From: Bog-473 sp035552095
Lineage (GTDB): Bacteria > Actinomycetota > Acidimicrobiia > Acidimicrobiales > RAAP-2
NCBI GenBank assembly: GCA_035552095.1
Contig: DASZMA010000059.1
Coordinates: 1-64,000, forward strand
Direction: 5' to 3'
DNA: 64,000 nucleotides
A program made the translations under genes and the position numbers. This document shows, one piece after another, positions 31,832 through 39,079 of this stretch. The notes beneath the pieces were generated by a model that had not been told where the DNA came from, made no database searches, and was given only the letters and a program-made list of their open reading frames with translations. Numbering within the stretch: the stretch's first letter is position 1; every line of letters begins with the position of its first letter.

Positions 31832-32089
31832 GTGGACCCTTTCAGACTGGCCGGATACCTAGTTGAGGCTTACCTCTGGCTGATCATGTTCCCTATGGCC
31901 CTGTTGAGTTGGTTCCGCATTTCCCCCTACTCCACCTTGGGCAAGGTCCAGGTTTTCCTCTACCGGGCCACCGAACCGGTGTTGCGTCCGGTGCGCCGTG
32001 TCATCCGGCCCATGGGCGGCCTGGACATCTCCTTCATGGTGGTGATTCTGGTGGCCCAGTTCGTCCTGGTGCCGATCCTGCTGCGCTGA
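31832..32089 (+). CDS. YggT family membrane protein
   Basis: The 85-residue protein has two membrane helices (about 8-25 and 65-84) around a loop YRATEPVLRPVRRVIRPMGG, the YggT signature. YggT proteins are linked to division or osmotic response; their mechanism is unknown. It sits between sepF and divIVA, as in most Gram-positive dcw clusters. No ribosome binding site precedes the GTG; TACTCT at 31817-31822 lies nine bases upstream, close to the leaderless spacing. Confidence 0.9.
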   Translation: MDPFRLAGYLVEAYLWLIMFPMALLSWFRISPYSTLGKVQVFLYRATEPVLRPVRRVIRPMGGLDISFMVVILVAQFVLVPILLR

Positions 32090-32158
32090 CCGCGCTGATA
32101 CCGCTGCGCTGACGCCGTTGCACCGGGGCCATTCCATGGTGGCCAAAGGGAGGATGGT

Positions 32159-32164
32159 TAGACT
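32159..32164 (+). promoter_or_regulatory. -10 box of a leaderless divIVA
   Basis: TAGACT, then eight bases without any ribosome binding site (CGCCCTCC), then the ATG of divIVA. The spacing puts transcription start at or next to the A of the ATG. Confidence 0.55.
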
Positions 32165-32172
32165 CGCCCTCC

Positions 32173-32952
32173 ATGGACAATTCGCAATCTTCCTCATCCA
32201 TCCTCGACACGCTCCGCACGGTTGAGTTCCGGCTCGGGCTCAAGGGCTACAACGTCGACGAGGTCGATGAATACCTCGACCGGGCGGCCCAGGAGTCCGA
32301 GGCCCTCCAGGAGCACGCCCGCCAGCTGAACGAGCGGCTGCGCCAGGCCGGCGACCGCATCGTGCAGCTCGAGCGCGAGAAGCGGACCACCCCGAGCGAG
32401 GAGGCGGCTCCGGCCGCCGCCGCGGCGCCGTCCGATGCCGGCCTGTCCGACGAGACCCTGCAGCGCACGCTGGTGCTGGCCCAGAGGTTCGTGGACCAGA
32501 CCAAGCGCGAGAGCGAAGCCGAAGCGGCGGCCATCGTGGCCGCGGCCGAGGAGACGGCCCGGGCTTCCGTGGCGGCCGCCGAGCAGAAGGCCGAGACCCT
32601 CCAGGCCGAGTCGCAGCAGAAGTTGCGCGAGGAGGTGGCGCGCCTCGAATCCACCCGGACCCAGCTGGCGGCCGACGTGGAGAGCATGGCCCGTCACCTC
32701 GAGTCCGAGCGCAACCGGTTGCGCGGGGCACTCTCGGACATCCTCAAGTGGGTCGACGAGAACGTGCAGCCGGCCAACTCGCTCATGGGCGTGCGCCCCA
32801 AGGTCAACCCGGCCGCCAACCCGACCCCGCCCCGGCCGGCCAGTGCCGACGGTGCCGGCTCTCCGGCCGGCGAACCCGATGACGGCCCGCCCACCCTTAG
32901 TCTCCACACGGTTGCCAATAGCGCCACGTCCGGAGCGAATCGTCCCCTTTAA
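32173..32952 (+). CDS. divIVA: DivIVA/Wag31-like polar scaffold protein
   Basis: DivIVA binds curved membrane at poles and septum and organises wall growth in actinobacteria. The 259-residue protein has the N-terminal lipid-binding block TVEFRLGLKGYNVDEVDEYL, a short coiled coil (to about 75), an Ala/Pro linker, then a long coiled coil rich in Ala, Glu and Arg (about 90-195), and a disordered Pro-rich end. The ATG follows TAGACT by eight bases with no ribosome binding site, so the mRNA is probably leaderless. Confidence 0.93.
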   Translation: MDNSQSSSSILDTLRTVEFRLGLKGYNVDEVDEYLDRAAQESEALQEHARQLNERLRQAGDRIVQLEREKRTTPSEEAAPAAAAAPSDAGLSDETLQRTLVLAQRFVDQTKRESEAEAAAIVAAAEETARASVAAAEQKAETLQAESQQKLREEVARLESTRTQLAADVESMARHLESERNRLRGALSDILKWVDENVQPANSLMGVRPKVNPAANPTPPRPASADGAGSPAGEPDDGPPTLSLHTVANSATSGANRPL

Positions 32953-32970
32953 GCAGTCGCGGGGCCGCTA

Positions 32971-33000
32971 TTGCTCCGTGTCATCGCTGTCCGCTATGGT
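32971..33000 (+). promoter_or_regulatory. promoter of the dksA-like gene
   Basis: TTGCTC (32971-32976), 18 bases, TATGGT (32995-33000); predicted start near 33007 with a leader of about 50 bases. The -10 box is identical to that of ftsZ. Confidence 0.45.
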
Positions 33001-33057
33001 CACCCGCTCCCTCGACGCAGGGAACCGGCCACTTCCGTGGTCGGGAAGGAGGACAAG

Positions 33058-33825
33058 ATGACGCCAGCGAGCAAGGGCACCGCGGCAAAGAAGGTGCCCG
33101 CATCGCGCCCGGCGCCGGCCAAGAAGGCCGCGCCGACCAAGAAGAACGTTTCGGCCAGAGCCACCCCGGCGGCCAAGAAAGGTGTGGTCGCCACGCAGAA
33201 GTCAGTAGCCAAGAAGACGGTCGCTGTCGCCAAGAAGACGGCACCGGTATCGAAGAAGGCCGCCCCCCCGGCCAAGAAGGCCGCCCCGCCGGCCGCTAAG
33301 AAAGCCGCGCCGGCCAAGAAGGCGGCCCCGCCGGCCAAGAAGGCCGCCCCGGTCAAGGAGGTCGTGGCGGCGGCCCCGGCCCCGGCCCGCACCACCTTCA
33401 TCCCCCGGCCCAAGCCGCCGGAACCGGTCAAGCCCAAGACAGGCCCGTACGCCAAGGATCCCAAGTTCTTGGAAGAGGTCACCGAGCTGCTGGCCGAGGA
33501 GCGCGCCATCTACCAGGAGCAGGCCACCTCGCTGCGGGCTGAGGCCGACTCCTTGGCCCTCGAGCGCGAGCCCGGTGACGTCCAGTTCGACGAGGAGTCG
33601 GGCGAGGGCGGCACGGTGACGGTCGACCGGGAGCGCAACCTGGCCCTGTCTGGCCAGGCCGCCCTGGCGGTCGAGGAGATCGACTATGCCTCGGTGCGAG
33701 TGGAGAACCTGACCTACGGCTACTGCGAGCGTTGCTTCCAGCCCATCCCCAAGCCGCGGCTACGGGCCCTGCCCTACGCCCGGCTCTGCGTGGCCTGCAA
33801 GAGCGGCGGGTTGTCGCGCCGCTGA
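33058..33825 (+). CDS. TraR/DksA-type zinc-finger protein with a histone H1-like tail
   Basis: Residues 1-108 are a Lys/Ala/Pro tail with repeats such as KKAAPPAKKAAP, like histone H1 tails and mycobacterial nucleoid proteins. Residues 140-255 are a TraR/DksA unit: a coiled coil (KFLEEVTELLAEERAIYQEQ), an acidic part, and a C4 zinc finger, YCERCFQPIPKPRLRALPYA then CVACKSGG. DksA-family proteins bind RNA polymerase through its secondary channel. The tail suggests DNA binding as well. GGAAGGAGG precedes the ATG at 33058; the frame is open further upstream. lspA starts 5 bp after. Confidence 0.85.
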   Translation: MTPASKGTAAKKVPASRPAPAKKAAPTKKNVSARATPAAKKGVVATQKSVAKKTVAVAKKTAPVSKKAAPPAKKAAPPAAKKAAPAKKAAPPAKKAAPVKEVVAAAPAPARTTFIPRPKPPEPVKPKTGPYAKDPKFLEEVTELLAEERAIYQEQATSLRAEADSLALEREPGDVQFDEESGEGGTVTVDRERNLALSGQAALAVEEIDYASVRVENLTYGYCERCFQPIPKPRLRALPYARLCVACKSGGLSRR

Positions 33826-33830
33826 GCGCC

Positions 33831-34286
33831 GTGGGCCACCGGACGCTGGCCTTCTCCCTGGCCGCCGTGGTGCTGGTGGCGGATCGGGTGACGACCACCT
33901 TGGTGGAGCATCACCTGCACGGCCCGGTCCATGTGTGGGGGCCGTTCGGGCTGAGCCTCACCTTTAATTCGGGCTTCGCCTTCAGCCTGTTCAGTGGGCG
34001 GGCCACCCTGGTCACCGTGCTGCTGTGCATCGGCGTGGTGGTGTTGGCCGTGGTGGTGGGCCGGGTCCGTAGCACGCCCCAGGCCATCGGCGGCGGCCTG
34101 GTCCTCGGGGGCGCCCTGGGCAACATCAGCGAGCGGGTGGTCAGCTCCCATCAGGGGCAGGTGGCCGACTTCATCACCTTGAGCCATTGGCCCACCTTCA
34201 ACACGGCGGACGCCTGCATCTCGGTGGGGGTGGTGGTGGTGGCCGCCGCCCTGCTCTTCCCCATGCGTACCGGGGCCACCCGATGA
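33831..34286 (+). CDS. lspA: prolipoprotein signal peptidase LspA
   Basis: LspA cleaves signal peptides from lipoproteins in the membrane. The 151-residue protein has four helices, D18 (ADRVTT), NSGFAF at 46-51, GGALGNISER at 93-102, VADF with D113 and FNTAD with D127. The last two are the catalytic aspartate pair. The otherwise constant aspartate of GNxxDR is glutamate (E101). The GTG lies five bases after the dksA-like stop. A window-end lipoprotein (63497) is a plausible substrate. Confidence 0.9.
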   Translation: MGHRTLAFSLAAVVLVADRVTTTLVEHHLHGPVHVWGPFGLSLTFNSGFAFSLFSGRATLVTVLLCIGVVVLAVVVGRVRSTPQAIGGGLVLGGALGNISERVVSSHQGQVADFITLSHWPTFNTADACISVGVVVVAAALLFPMRTGATR

Positions 34287-35212
34287 GCGACCAGGAGGCT
34301 GTGGTGGCCTTCGAGGTACCCGCCCTGCTGGCCGGGGTGAGGGTCGACCGGGGGGTGGCCATGATGGCCAACGTCTCGCGCACCGCGGCCACCGAGCTGA
34401 TTGCGGCGGGCCGGGTCATGGTCGACGACGTGGCCGTCAGCGTCGGTCGCACCCCGTTGCGCGAAGGGGCCCGCCTGACCGTGGTGCTGCCCGAGAGCGG
34501 CGGGGTCGAGGTGGAGGCCGAGGCCGGGGTCCTGTTCCGGGTGGCGTACGCCGACGAGCACGTGGCCGTGGTGGACAAGCCGGCCGGCCTGGTGGTGCAC
34601 CCCGGCGCCGGCCACCAGGAAGGAACCCTGGTCGGGGGACTGCTGTCGAGTTTTCCCGACCTGGCCGACCTGGTCGAGGCCGGCGTGTGCGCGCCCGATC
34701 GACCCGGCATTGTGCACCGGCTGGACAAGGGCACCTCGGGGCTGCTGGCCGTGGCCCGCACGGCTCCGGCCTACGAAGCCCTGGTGGCCCAGTTGGCCGA
34801 CCGCAGCATGGAGCGGCGCTACCTGGCCCTGGTGGAAGGCACGGTGGCCGACGACCGGGGCGAGGTCGACGCCCCCATCGGGCGCTCGACCCGCACCCCG
34901 ACCAAAATGGCGGTGGCCGCCGGCGGTCGCCCGGCCCGCACCGGGTTCAGTGTGCTGGAGCGGCGGGAGGAGCCGCGGCCGACCACGCTCTTGGAGTTAC
35001 GACTGCAGAGCGGGCGGACCCACCAGATCCGGGTCCACATGGCGGCCATCGGTCACCCGGTGGTGGGCGACGCGCGGTACGGGACGCCCGATCGACGGTT
35101 ACCGGCCGGGCGATTCTTCCTGCACGCATTCGCGCTGGCCTTCGTGCATCCGGCCAGCGGGGAACGGGTGGAGTTCTCCAGCCCGCTCCCGGCCGATCTG
35201 GAAGGGTTGTAG
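34283..35212 (+). CDS. rluD: RluA/RluD family pseudouridine synthase
   Basis: This enzyme isomerises uridine to pseudouridine in rRNA, RluD acting on helix 69 of 23S rRNA. The 309-residue product has an S4 RNA-binding domain (ATELIAAGRVMVDDVAVSVG), then the catalytic domain with VVDKPAGLVVHPGAGH, the aspartate in GIVHRLDKGTSGLL, ERRYLALVEG, and LQSGRTHQIRVHMAAIGHP. The ATG overlaps lspA by ATGA, the standard lspA-rluD pairing. Exact target uridines are inferred from the family. Confidence 0.92.
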   Translation: MSDQEAVVAFEVPALLAGVRVDRGVAMMANVSRTAATELIAAGRVMVDDVAVSVGRTPLREGARLTVVLPESGGVEVEAEAGVLFRVAYADEHVAVVDKPAGLVVHPGAGHQEGTLVGGLLSSFPDLADLVEAGVCAPDRPGIVHRLDKGTSGLLAVARTAPAYEALVAQLADRSMERRYLALVEGTVADDRGEVDAPIGRSTRTPTKMAVAAGGRPARTGFSVLERREEPRPTTLLELRLQSGRTHQIRVHMAAIGHPVVGDARYGTPDRRLPAGRFFLHAFALAFVHPASGERVEFSSPLPADLEGL

Positions 35213-35223
35213 CGGCCCCTGGC

Positions 35224-36060
35224 TCAGGCGGCTTGGTGGACGCCCAGCACATCGGCGTCGAAGGACAGCGCGGCCAGCGCCTCCTCCTCGGCCCGCCGCA
35301 CCCGCCGCACGCCGACCCCGAGACGCTCGGCCGTCGATTGCAGTGAGGCCGGGGAGTCGCCCCCGAACCCGAAGCGCAGCCGCAGCACATCACGCTGGAG
35401 GTCGGGCAGCTTCTCGACGGCGTCGCGGACCCGGTCGTAGACCATGGTCTGCTCCACGTCGGCCACGAAGTCCGAGTCGTCGGGCGCCACCAGCTCGCCC
35501 AGCGTGGTGGCGGACTCCGACGCCGCCGGCTGGTCCAGCGAGGCGGTGACCCGGGCCACGTCTTCGAGGTGGCGTCGCTCATCGACCGTCATGCCGGTGG
35601 CCTCGTCGAGCTCGGCCTCAGTGGGCGTGCGCCCGAGTGAGGTGGCCAGCTCGGCCTTGGTCAGCTCCAGCCGCTGAATGTGCTCACCCACTTCGAGTGG
35701 GATGCGGATGGTGCGGCCGTGCTGCTGCACAGCCCGCTGCAGGGCCTGGCGGATCCACCAGGTGGCGTAGGTGGAGAAGCGGAAACCGCGCTCCCAGTCG
35801 AACTTGTCGACGGCCCGCATGAGGCCGAACGAGCCTTCCTGGACCAGGTCGGCCATGTCCACCCCGCGGTCCTGGTACCGCCGGGCCCAGTGCACGACCA
35901 GGCGCAGGTTGGCGGCCACCATCTGCTTACGGGCCTCCATATCGCCCGCGGCCACCCGCTTGGCCAGCTCGACCTGTTGCTCGTGATCGGGCATGGGGAA
36001 CTGGTCCAGGTCCTTTAGCATCAACCCGAGGGTGTCAGCGGTGCTCACTGCGCTTTTCAT
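35224..36060 (-). CDS. RNA polymerase sigma factor, sigma-70 group 2 type
   Basis: A 278-residue sigma factor without region 1.1. Region 1.2 is around 10-35, region 2 has NLRLVVHWARRYQDRGVDMA, DLVQEGSFGLMRAVDKFDWE and FSTYATWWIRQALQRAV, which is the primary-type -10 reading helix. Region 3 starts at RIPLEVGEHIQRL and region 4 carries DVLRLRFGF and SLQSTAERLGVGVRRVRRAE. It should read promoters close to the housekeeping consensus, as do actinobacterial HrdB/SigB paralogues. The ATG at 36060 has GGGAGAG upstream. It may be a stationary-phase or stress form. Confidence 0.9.
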   Translation of the reverse strand: MKSAVSTADTLGLMLKDLDQFPMPDHEQQVELAKRVAAGDMEARKQMVAANLRLVVHWARRYQDRGVDMADLVQEGSFGLMRAVDKFDWERGFRFSTYATWWIRQALQRAVQQHGRTIRIPLEVGEHIQRLELTKAELATSLGRTPTEAELDEATGMTVDERRHLEDVARVTASLDQPAASESATTLGELVAPDDSDFVADVEQTMVYDRVRDAVEKLPDLQRDVLRLRFGFGGDSPASLQSTAERLGVGVRRVRRAEEEALAALSFDADVLGVHQAA

Positions 36061-36241
36061 CGACTTCTCTCCCGACGCTCTTCGCTCTCTTCTCATTCAT
36101 ACGTACCCGGGGCGCACCGGGATGAATCTGTTTGGTACAACAGCGATTAGCCTCCGAGCATTCCATGAGGCTGTTTTCGCGCCCCGAATTGCGGGCCCGG
36201 GCGGTCCGTGGTGACCTTCCACCTATGACCTCGGGCCCGAA
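36061..36241. other. divergent promoter region, sigma factor / histidine phosphatase
   Basis: This 181-bp gap must hold both promoters but no clear -35/-10 pair stands out. It contains two copies of the 8-bp palindrome CGGGCCCG (36192-36199 and 36232-36239, 40 bases apart), the second only two bases before the phosphatase ATG. A GC hairpin-type sequence lies near 36107-36122. Confidence 0.3.
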
Positions 36242-36817
36242 ATGACCTCGCGCATGGTGCTGCTCCGGCACGGGGCCACGGAATGGTCCCTCAGCGGTCA
36301 ACACACCGGGCGGACGGATATTCCCCTGCTAAATCTGGGCCGTGAGCAGGCCAAAGCCGCCGGCGCCCACCTGGCCGCCTGGACCTTTGGCCAGGTCCTG
36401 ACCAGTCCCTTACGCCGGGCCGCCGAGACCTGCGCCCTGGCCGGCTTCGAGGGCGAGCTCGAGCCCGACCTGATGGAGTGGGACTACGGGCGCTACGAGG
36501 GGCTGACCACCGACGAGATCAGGGTGGAGCAGCCGGGCTGGTCCCTGTGGAACGACGGGGTGCCCGAGGGCGAGCGGGCGGCCGACGTGGGCCGGCGGGT
36601 CGACCGGGTCATCGCCCGGGCCCGGTCCGTGGACGGCGACACCCTCTGCGTGGCCCACGGGCACGTCCTGCGGGTCCTGGCGGCGCGCTGGCTGGAGCTC
36701 CCGCCGGTGGCCGGCCGCCTCTTCGCGCTCGATTCCGGTTCGGTGTGCGTCCTGAGTTGGGACCGCGAGGCCCCCGTGGTGGCCCACTGGAACCAGGGCC
36801 AAGCCCTGGTTCCTTAA
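36242..36817 (+). CDS. histidine phosphatase (phosphoglycerate mutase-like)
   Basis: The 191-residue protein has the phosphohistidine motif LLRHGATEWSLSGQHTGRTD, the arginine loop TSPLRRAAETC, the acid MEWDYGRYEG, and the second histidine in CVAHGHVLRVLAARW. It is of the small-molecule or acid phosphatase branch (CobC/GpmB-like), with no phosphoglycerate mutase insertion. The substrate is unknown; cofactor and sugar phosphates are possible. Confidence 0.88.
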   Translation: MTSRMVLLRHGATEWSLSGQHTGRTDIPLLNLGREQAKAAGAHLAAWTFGQVLTSPLRRAAETCALAGFEGELEPDLMEWDYGRYEGLTTDEIRVEQPGWSLWNDGVPEGERAADVGRRVDRVIARARSVDGDTLCVAHGHVLRVLAARWLELPPVAGRLFALDSGSVCVLSWDREAPVVAHWNQGQALVP

Positions 36818-36837
36818 CCGGTCCGGTCGAGCCCGGT

Positions 36838-37275
36838 TCAGGCCACCGGCGCAGCCACGTTGCCCTGGGCCCGGGCCACCATGTCGGCCAGGCTGAAGGA
36901 CTGCAGGTGGGTCCGGATGGTCTCGCCGACATCGGCCCACACGGCCAGCAGGACGCACTGGCCCTCGTGGTCGCAGGCGCCGTTCTCGTGCGGCTCGCCG
37001 AAGTCGCCGGCGGCGATGGGCCCGTCGACGGCGGAGACGATCTGGGCCAGGGTGATCTCGCCGGGTTGGCGGGCCAGCACGTAGCCGCCGCCCACGCCAC
37101 GCTTGGAGCGCACCAGCCCCGCCCCCTTGAGGGCGAGCAGGATCTGCTCGAGATAGGGCTGGGGCAGCGCGGTCCGCTCGGCGATGTCGCGCACCGAGGT
37201 GGGGGTGTCGGCGCCGTGCAGCGCCAGGGACAGCAGGGCCCGGCTGGCGTAGTCACCACGTGTTGAGACCCTCAC
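36838..37275 (-). CDS. Rrf2 family transcriptional regulator
   Basis: The 145-residue protein has the Rrf2 winged helix: STRGDYASRALLSLALHG, SVRDIAERTALPQPYLEQIL, LKGAGLVRSKRGVGGGYVLA. Rrf2 members such as IscR, NsrR and RsrR sense Fe-S state, NO or redox. Here only two cysteines occur in the sensor segment, C101 and C107 (CDHEGQC), followed by a tryptophan; the third cysteine of IscR/NsrR is absent. The GTG at 37275 has TAGCAT eight bases upstream and no ribosome binding site: probably leaderless. Confidence 0.88.
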   Translation of the reverse strand: MRVSTRGDYASRALLSLALHGADTPTSVRDIAERTALPQPYLEQILLALKGAGLVRSKRGVGGGYVLARQPGEITLAQIVSAVDGPIAAGDFGEPHENGACDHEGQCVLLAVWADVGETIRTHLQSFSLADMVARAQGNVAAPVA

Positions 37276-37283
37276 ACGAAGGG

Positions 37284-37289
37284 ATGCTA
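37284..37289 (-). promoter_or_regulatory. -10 box of the leaderless rrf2-type gene
   Basis: TAGCAT on the minus strand, eight bases before the GTG. The gap to the divergent phosphodiesterase promoter is about 50 bp, so Rrf2 could bind between them. Confidence 0.5.
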
Positions 37290-37337
37290 ATGGCCGCCAG
37301 GGCGGACGCGGAGTGTTAGGCCTGAGGTCAGGCGTCC

Positions 37338-37343
37338 TATGGT
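37338..37343 (+). promoter_or_regulatory. -10 box of the leaderless phosphodiesterase gene
   Basis: TATGGT, eight bases (GTGCCGCT), then GTG at 37352. No ribosome binding site is present. Confidence 0.5.
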
Positions 37344-37351
37344 GTGCCGCT

Positions 37352-38482
37352 GTGACTGCCGTCGAGGCCCCCGCACCGGTCCTGCCCGACTTCGGTGGGG
37401 GCTGCCTGACCGGCGTGGTGCCCGGACTGCTGGGCCACATCTACGGTGGCACGCCGCCGCCGGGGTGGATGCCGGCCCCGGTGCGCCAGGCCTCCCAGGT
37501 CGTCCTGCTGGTCCTCGACGGCCTCGGCGCCCGGCAACTGGCCGCCCGCCCGGCGCTGGCCCCCACCCTGGCCGCCGGTGTGGGCGGGACCATCACCTCG
37601 GTGGCGCCCAGCACGACGGCCTGCGCCCTGACCTCGCTGGCCACCGGCAGCCCCCCGGCCGTACACGGAGTGGTGGGCTACCGGGTGGCCTACGAAGGGG
37701 AGCTGATGAACGTCCTGGCCTGGACGGTCGGCGGCGTGGACGCCCGGGTGCGGGTGCCCGCCCCGGCCTTCCAACCCTGCCCCACCTTCCCCGGCTCACC
37801 GGTGCCGGTGCCGGTGGTGACCCGCTACGACTACGGGCCCACCGGGTTCACGGCGGCCCACCTGGGCGACATGGAGCTGCACCGCTGGCACACCCCGGCC
37901 GGACTGGTCACCGGCGTGCGTGCCCTGATGGAGTCCGGGACCCGCTTCGCCTACGCCTACTACGAGGGGATCGACAAGGTGGCCCACGCCCGGGGCCTGG
38001 GGGCCTACTACGACGACGAGCTGGCCGCGGTCGACCGGCTGGTCGGCGACGTGCTGGCGGTGCTGCCGCCCGGGGCCGTCCTCGTGGTCACGGCCGACCA
38101 CGGCCAGGTCGAGGTCGGGGGCGCCGTCGAGGTGCTGGGGGCCGACCTGATGGACGCGGTGACCATGCTCAGCGGGGAGGGGCGGTTCCGTTGGCTGCAT
38201 GTGCGCCCGGGCGCCGTCGAGGAGACGGCCGCGGCGGCCCGGGCCGCCTTCGGCGATGTGGCCTGGGTGCGCACCAAGGCCGAGATGGTCGAACAGGGTT
38301 GGCTGGGCGGGGTCCCCTCGGCCGCCGTCTCGGCCCGGCTGGGCGACGTGGCCCTGCTGCCGTTCACCCCGACCGCGTTCCTGGATCCGGCCGACACCGG
38401 CGAGCTGCGGCTGCTGGCCCGCCACGGCTCCCTCACCCCCGACGAGATGCTGGTCCCCCTGCTCAGCTGGGCGCCGGCGTGA
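37352..38482 (+). CDS. alkaline phosphatase-superfamily phosphodiesterase (NPP-like)
   Basis: The 376-residue product is a type I phosphodiesterase/nucleotide pyrophosphatase-like hydrolase. It has QVVLLVLDGLGARQLAARPA with the first metal aspartate, the nucleophile threonine in VAPSTTACALTSLATG, YEGIDKVAHARGLGAYYDDE with aspartate and histidine ligands, and VVTADHGQVEV. No signal peptide is seen, so it acts in the cytoplasm or is exported otherwise. The GTG at 37352 is placed by the TATGGT box eight bases upstream. An upstream in-frame start at 37313 lacks support. Confidence 0.82.
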   Translation: MTAVEAPAPVLPDFGGGCLTGVVPGLLGHIYGGTPPPGWMPAPVRQASQVVLLVLDGLGARQLAARPALAPTLAAGVGGTITSVAPSTTACALTSLATGSPPAVHGVVGYRVAYEGELMNVLAWTVGGVDARVRVPAPAFQPCPTFPGSPVPVPVVTRYDYGPTGFTAAHLGDMELHRWHTPAGLVTGVRALMESGTRFAYAYYEGIDKVAHARGLGAYYDDELAAVDRLVGDVLAVLPPGAVLVVTADHGQVEVGGAVEVLGADLMDAVTMLSGEGRFRWLHVRPGAVEETAAAARAAFGDVAWVRTKAEMVEQGWLGGVPSAAVSARLGDVALLPFTPTAFLDPADTGELRLLARHGSLTPDEMLVPLLSWAPA

Positions 38483-38500
38483 GCCGGGGCGCGCTGGTGG

Positions 38501-38506
38501 CAGTAT
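38501..38506 (+). promoter_or_regulatory. possible -10 box of a leaderless bpa
   Basis: CAGTAT followed by six bases and ATG at 38513. First base departs from TANNNT. AAGGG directly before the ATG is too close for a normal ribosome binding site. Confidence 0.3.
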
Positions 38507-38512
38507 CAAGGG

Positions 38513-39025
38513 ATGCCCGAAGAGTCGACGCCCGTATCCCCTGACGAAGTCCTCGGCGCGGGGTCCGGCGCGCCCGGATCGGCGAGCGCGGAGGGGGCCA
38601 ATAGTGGCCCGGCGCCGGCCCCGACCGAGTCGGTCTCCGAGCCGGCCAAGGTGCTGCGCATCGGCTCCATGGTCAAGACGCTGCTCGAAGAGGTCCGCCA
38701 GGCGCCGCTGGACGAGAAGAGCCGGACCCGCCTGCGTGAGATTTACGAGCAGTCCATCCACGACCTGTCCGAGGGACTCTCGCCCGACCTGGTGGCCGAG
38801 CTCGACCGTATGGCGCTGCCCTTCGATGATGCCGCGCCGAGCGAGGCCGAGTTGCGCATCGCCCAGGCCCAGCTGGTGGGGTGGCTGGAGGGGCTGTTCC
38901 ACGGGATCCAGGCCACGCTGATGTCCCAGCAGATGGCGGCCCGGGCCCAGCTCGACGAGATCCGCCAGCGCGGCCTGCCCCAGGCCGGCGAGAGCACGGG
39001 TACCCGCCCCGGCGCGTATCTCTGA
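38513..39025 (+). CDS. bpa: bacterial proteasome activator Bpa/PafE
   Basis: Bpa is a ring-forming, ATP-independent activator that opens the 20S proteasome in actinobacteria. The 170-residue length matches, and the core VLRIGSMVKTLLEEVRQAPL, DEKSRTRLREIYEQSIHDLS, EGLSPDLVAELDRMALPF and LVGWLEGLFHGIQATLMSQQ is diagnostic. The protein ends GAYL, a hydrophobic-tyrosine-X motif that docks in proteasome alpha-subunit pockets. The first 45 residues are a disordered Pro/Glu/Ala part. Proteasome genes are not in the window, so the gene implies they lie elsewhere. Confidence 0.93.
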   Translation: MPEESTPVSPDEVLGAGSGAPGSASAEGANSGPAPAPTESVSEPAKVLRIGSMVKTLLEEVRQAPLDEKSRTRLREIYEQSIHDLSEGLSPDLVAELDRMALPFDDAAPSEAELRIAQAQLVGWLEGLFHGIQATLMSQQMAARAQLDEIRQRGLPQAGESTGTRPGAYL

Positions 39026-39043
39026 TCCGGGCTCGTATCTCTG
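39015..39043 (+). repeat. 10-bp direct repeat across the bpa stop
   Basis: CGTATCTCTG at 39015-39024 encodes part of the GAYL end of Bpa and its stop; the same ten bases recur at 39034-39043 after the gene. Period 19 bases. Confidence 0.7.
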
Positions 39044-39079
39044 CGAGGATGCGGCAGCGACATCGGGGAGGTTCGTGCC

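Noticed and set aside
36192..36239. Paired CGGGCCCG palindromes as an operator
   Set aside because: Eight-base GC palindromes are common at this base composition; only the pairing before a start codon is of note, so it is left as a comment in the intergenic entry.
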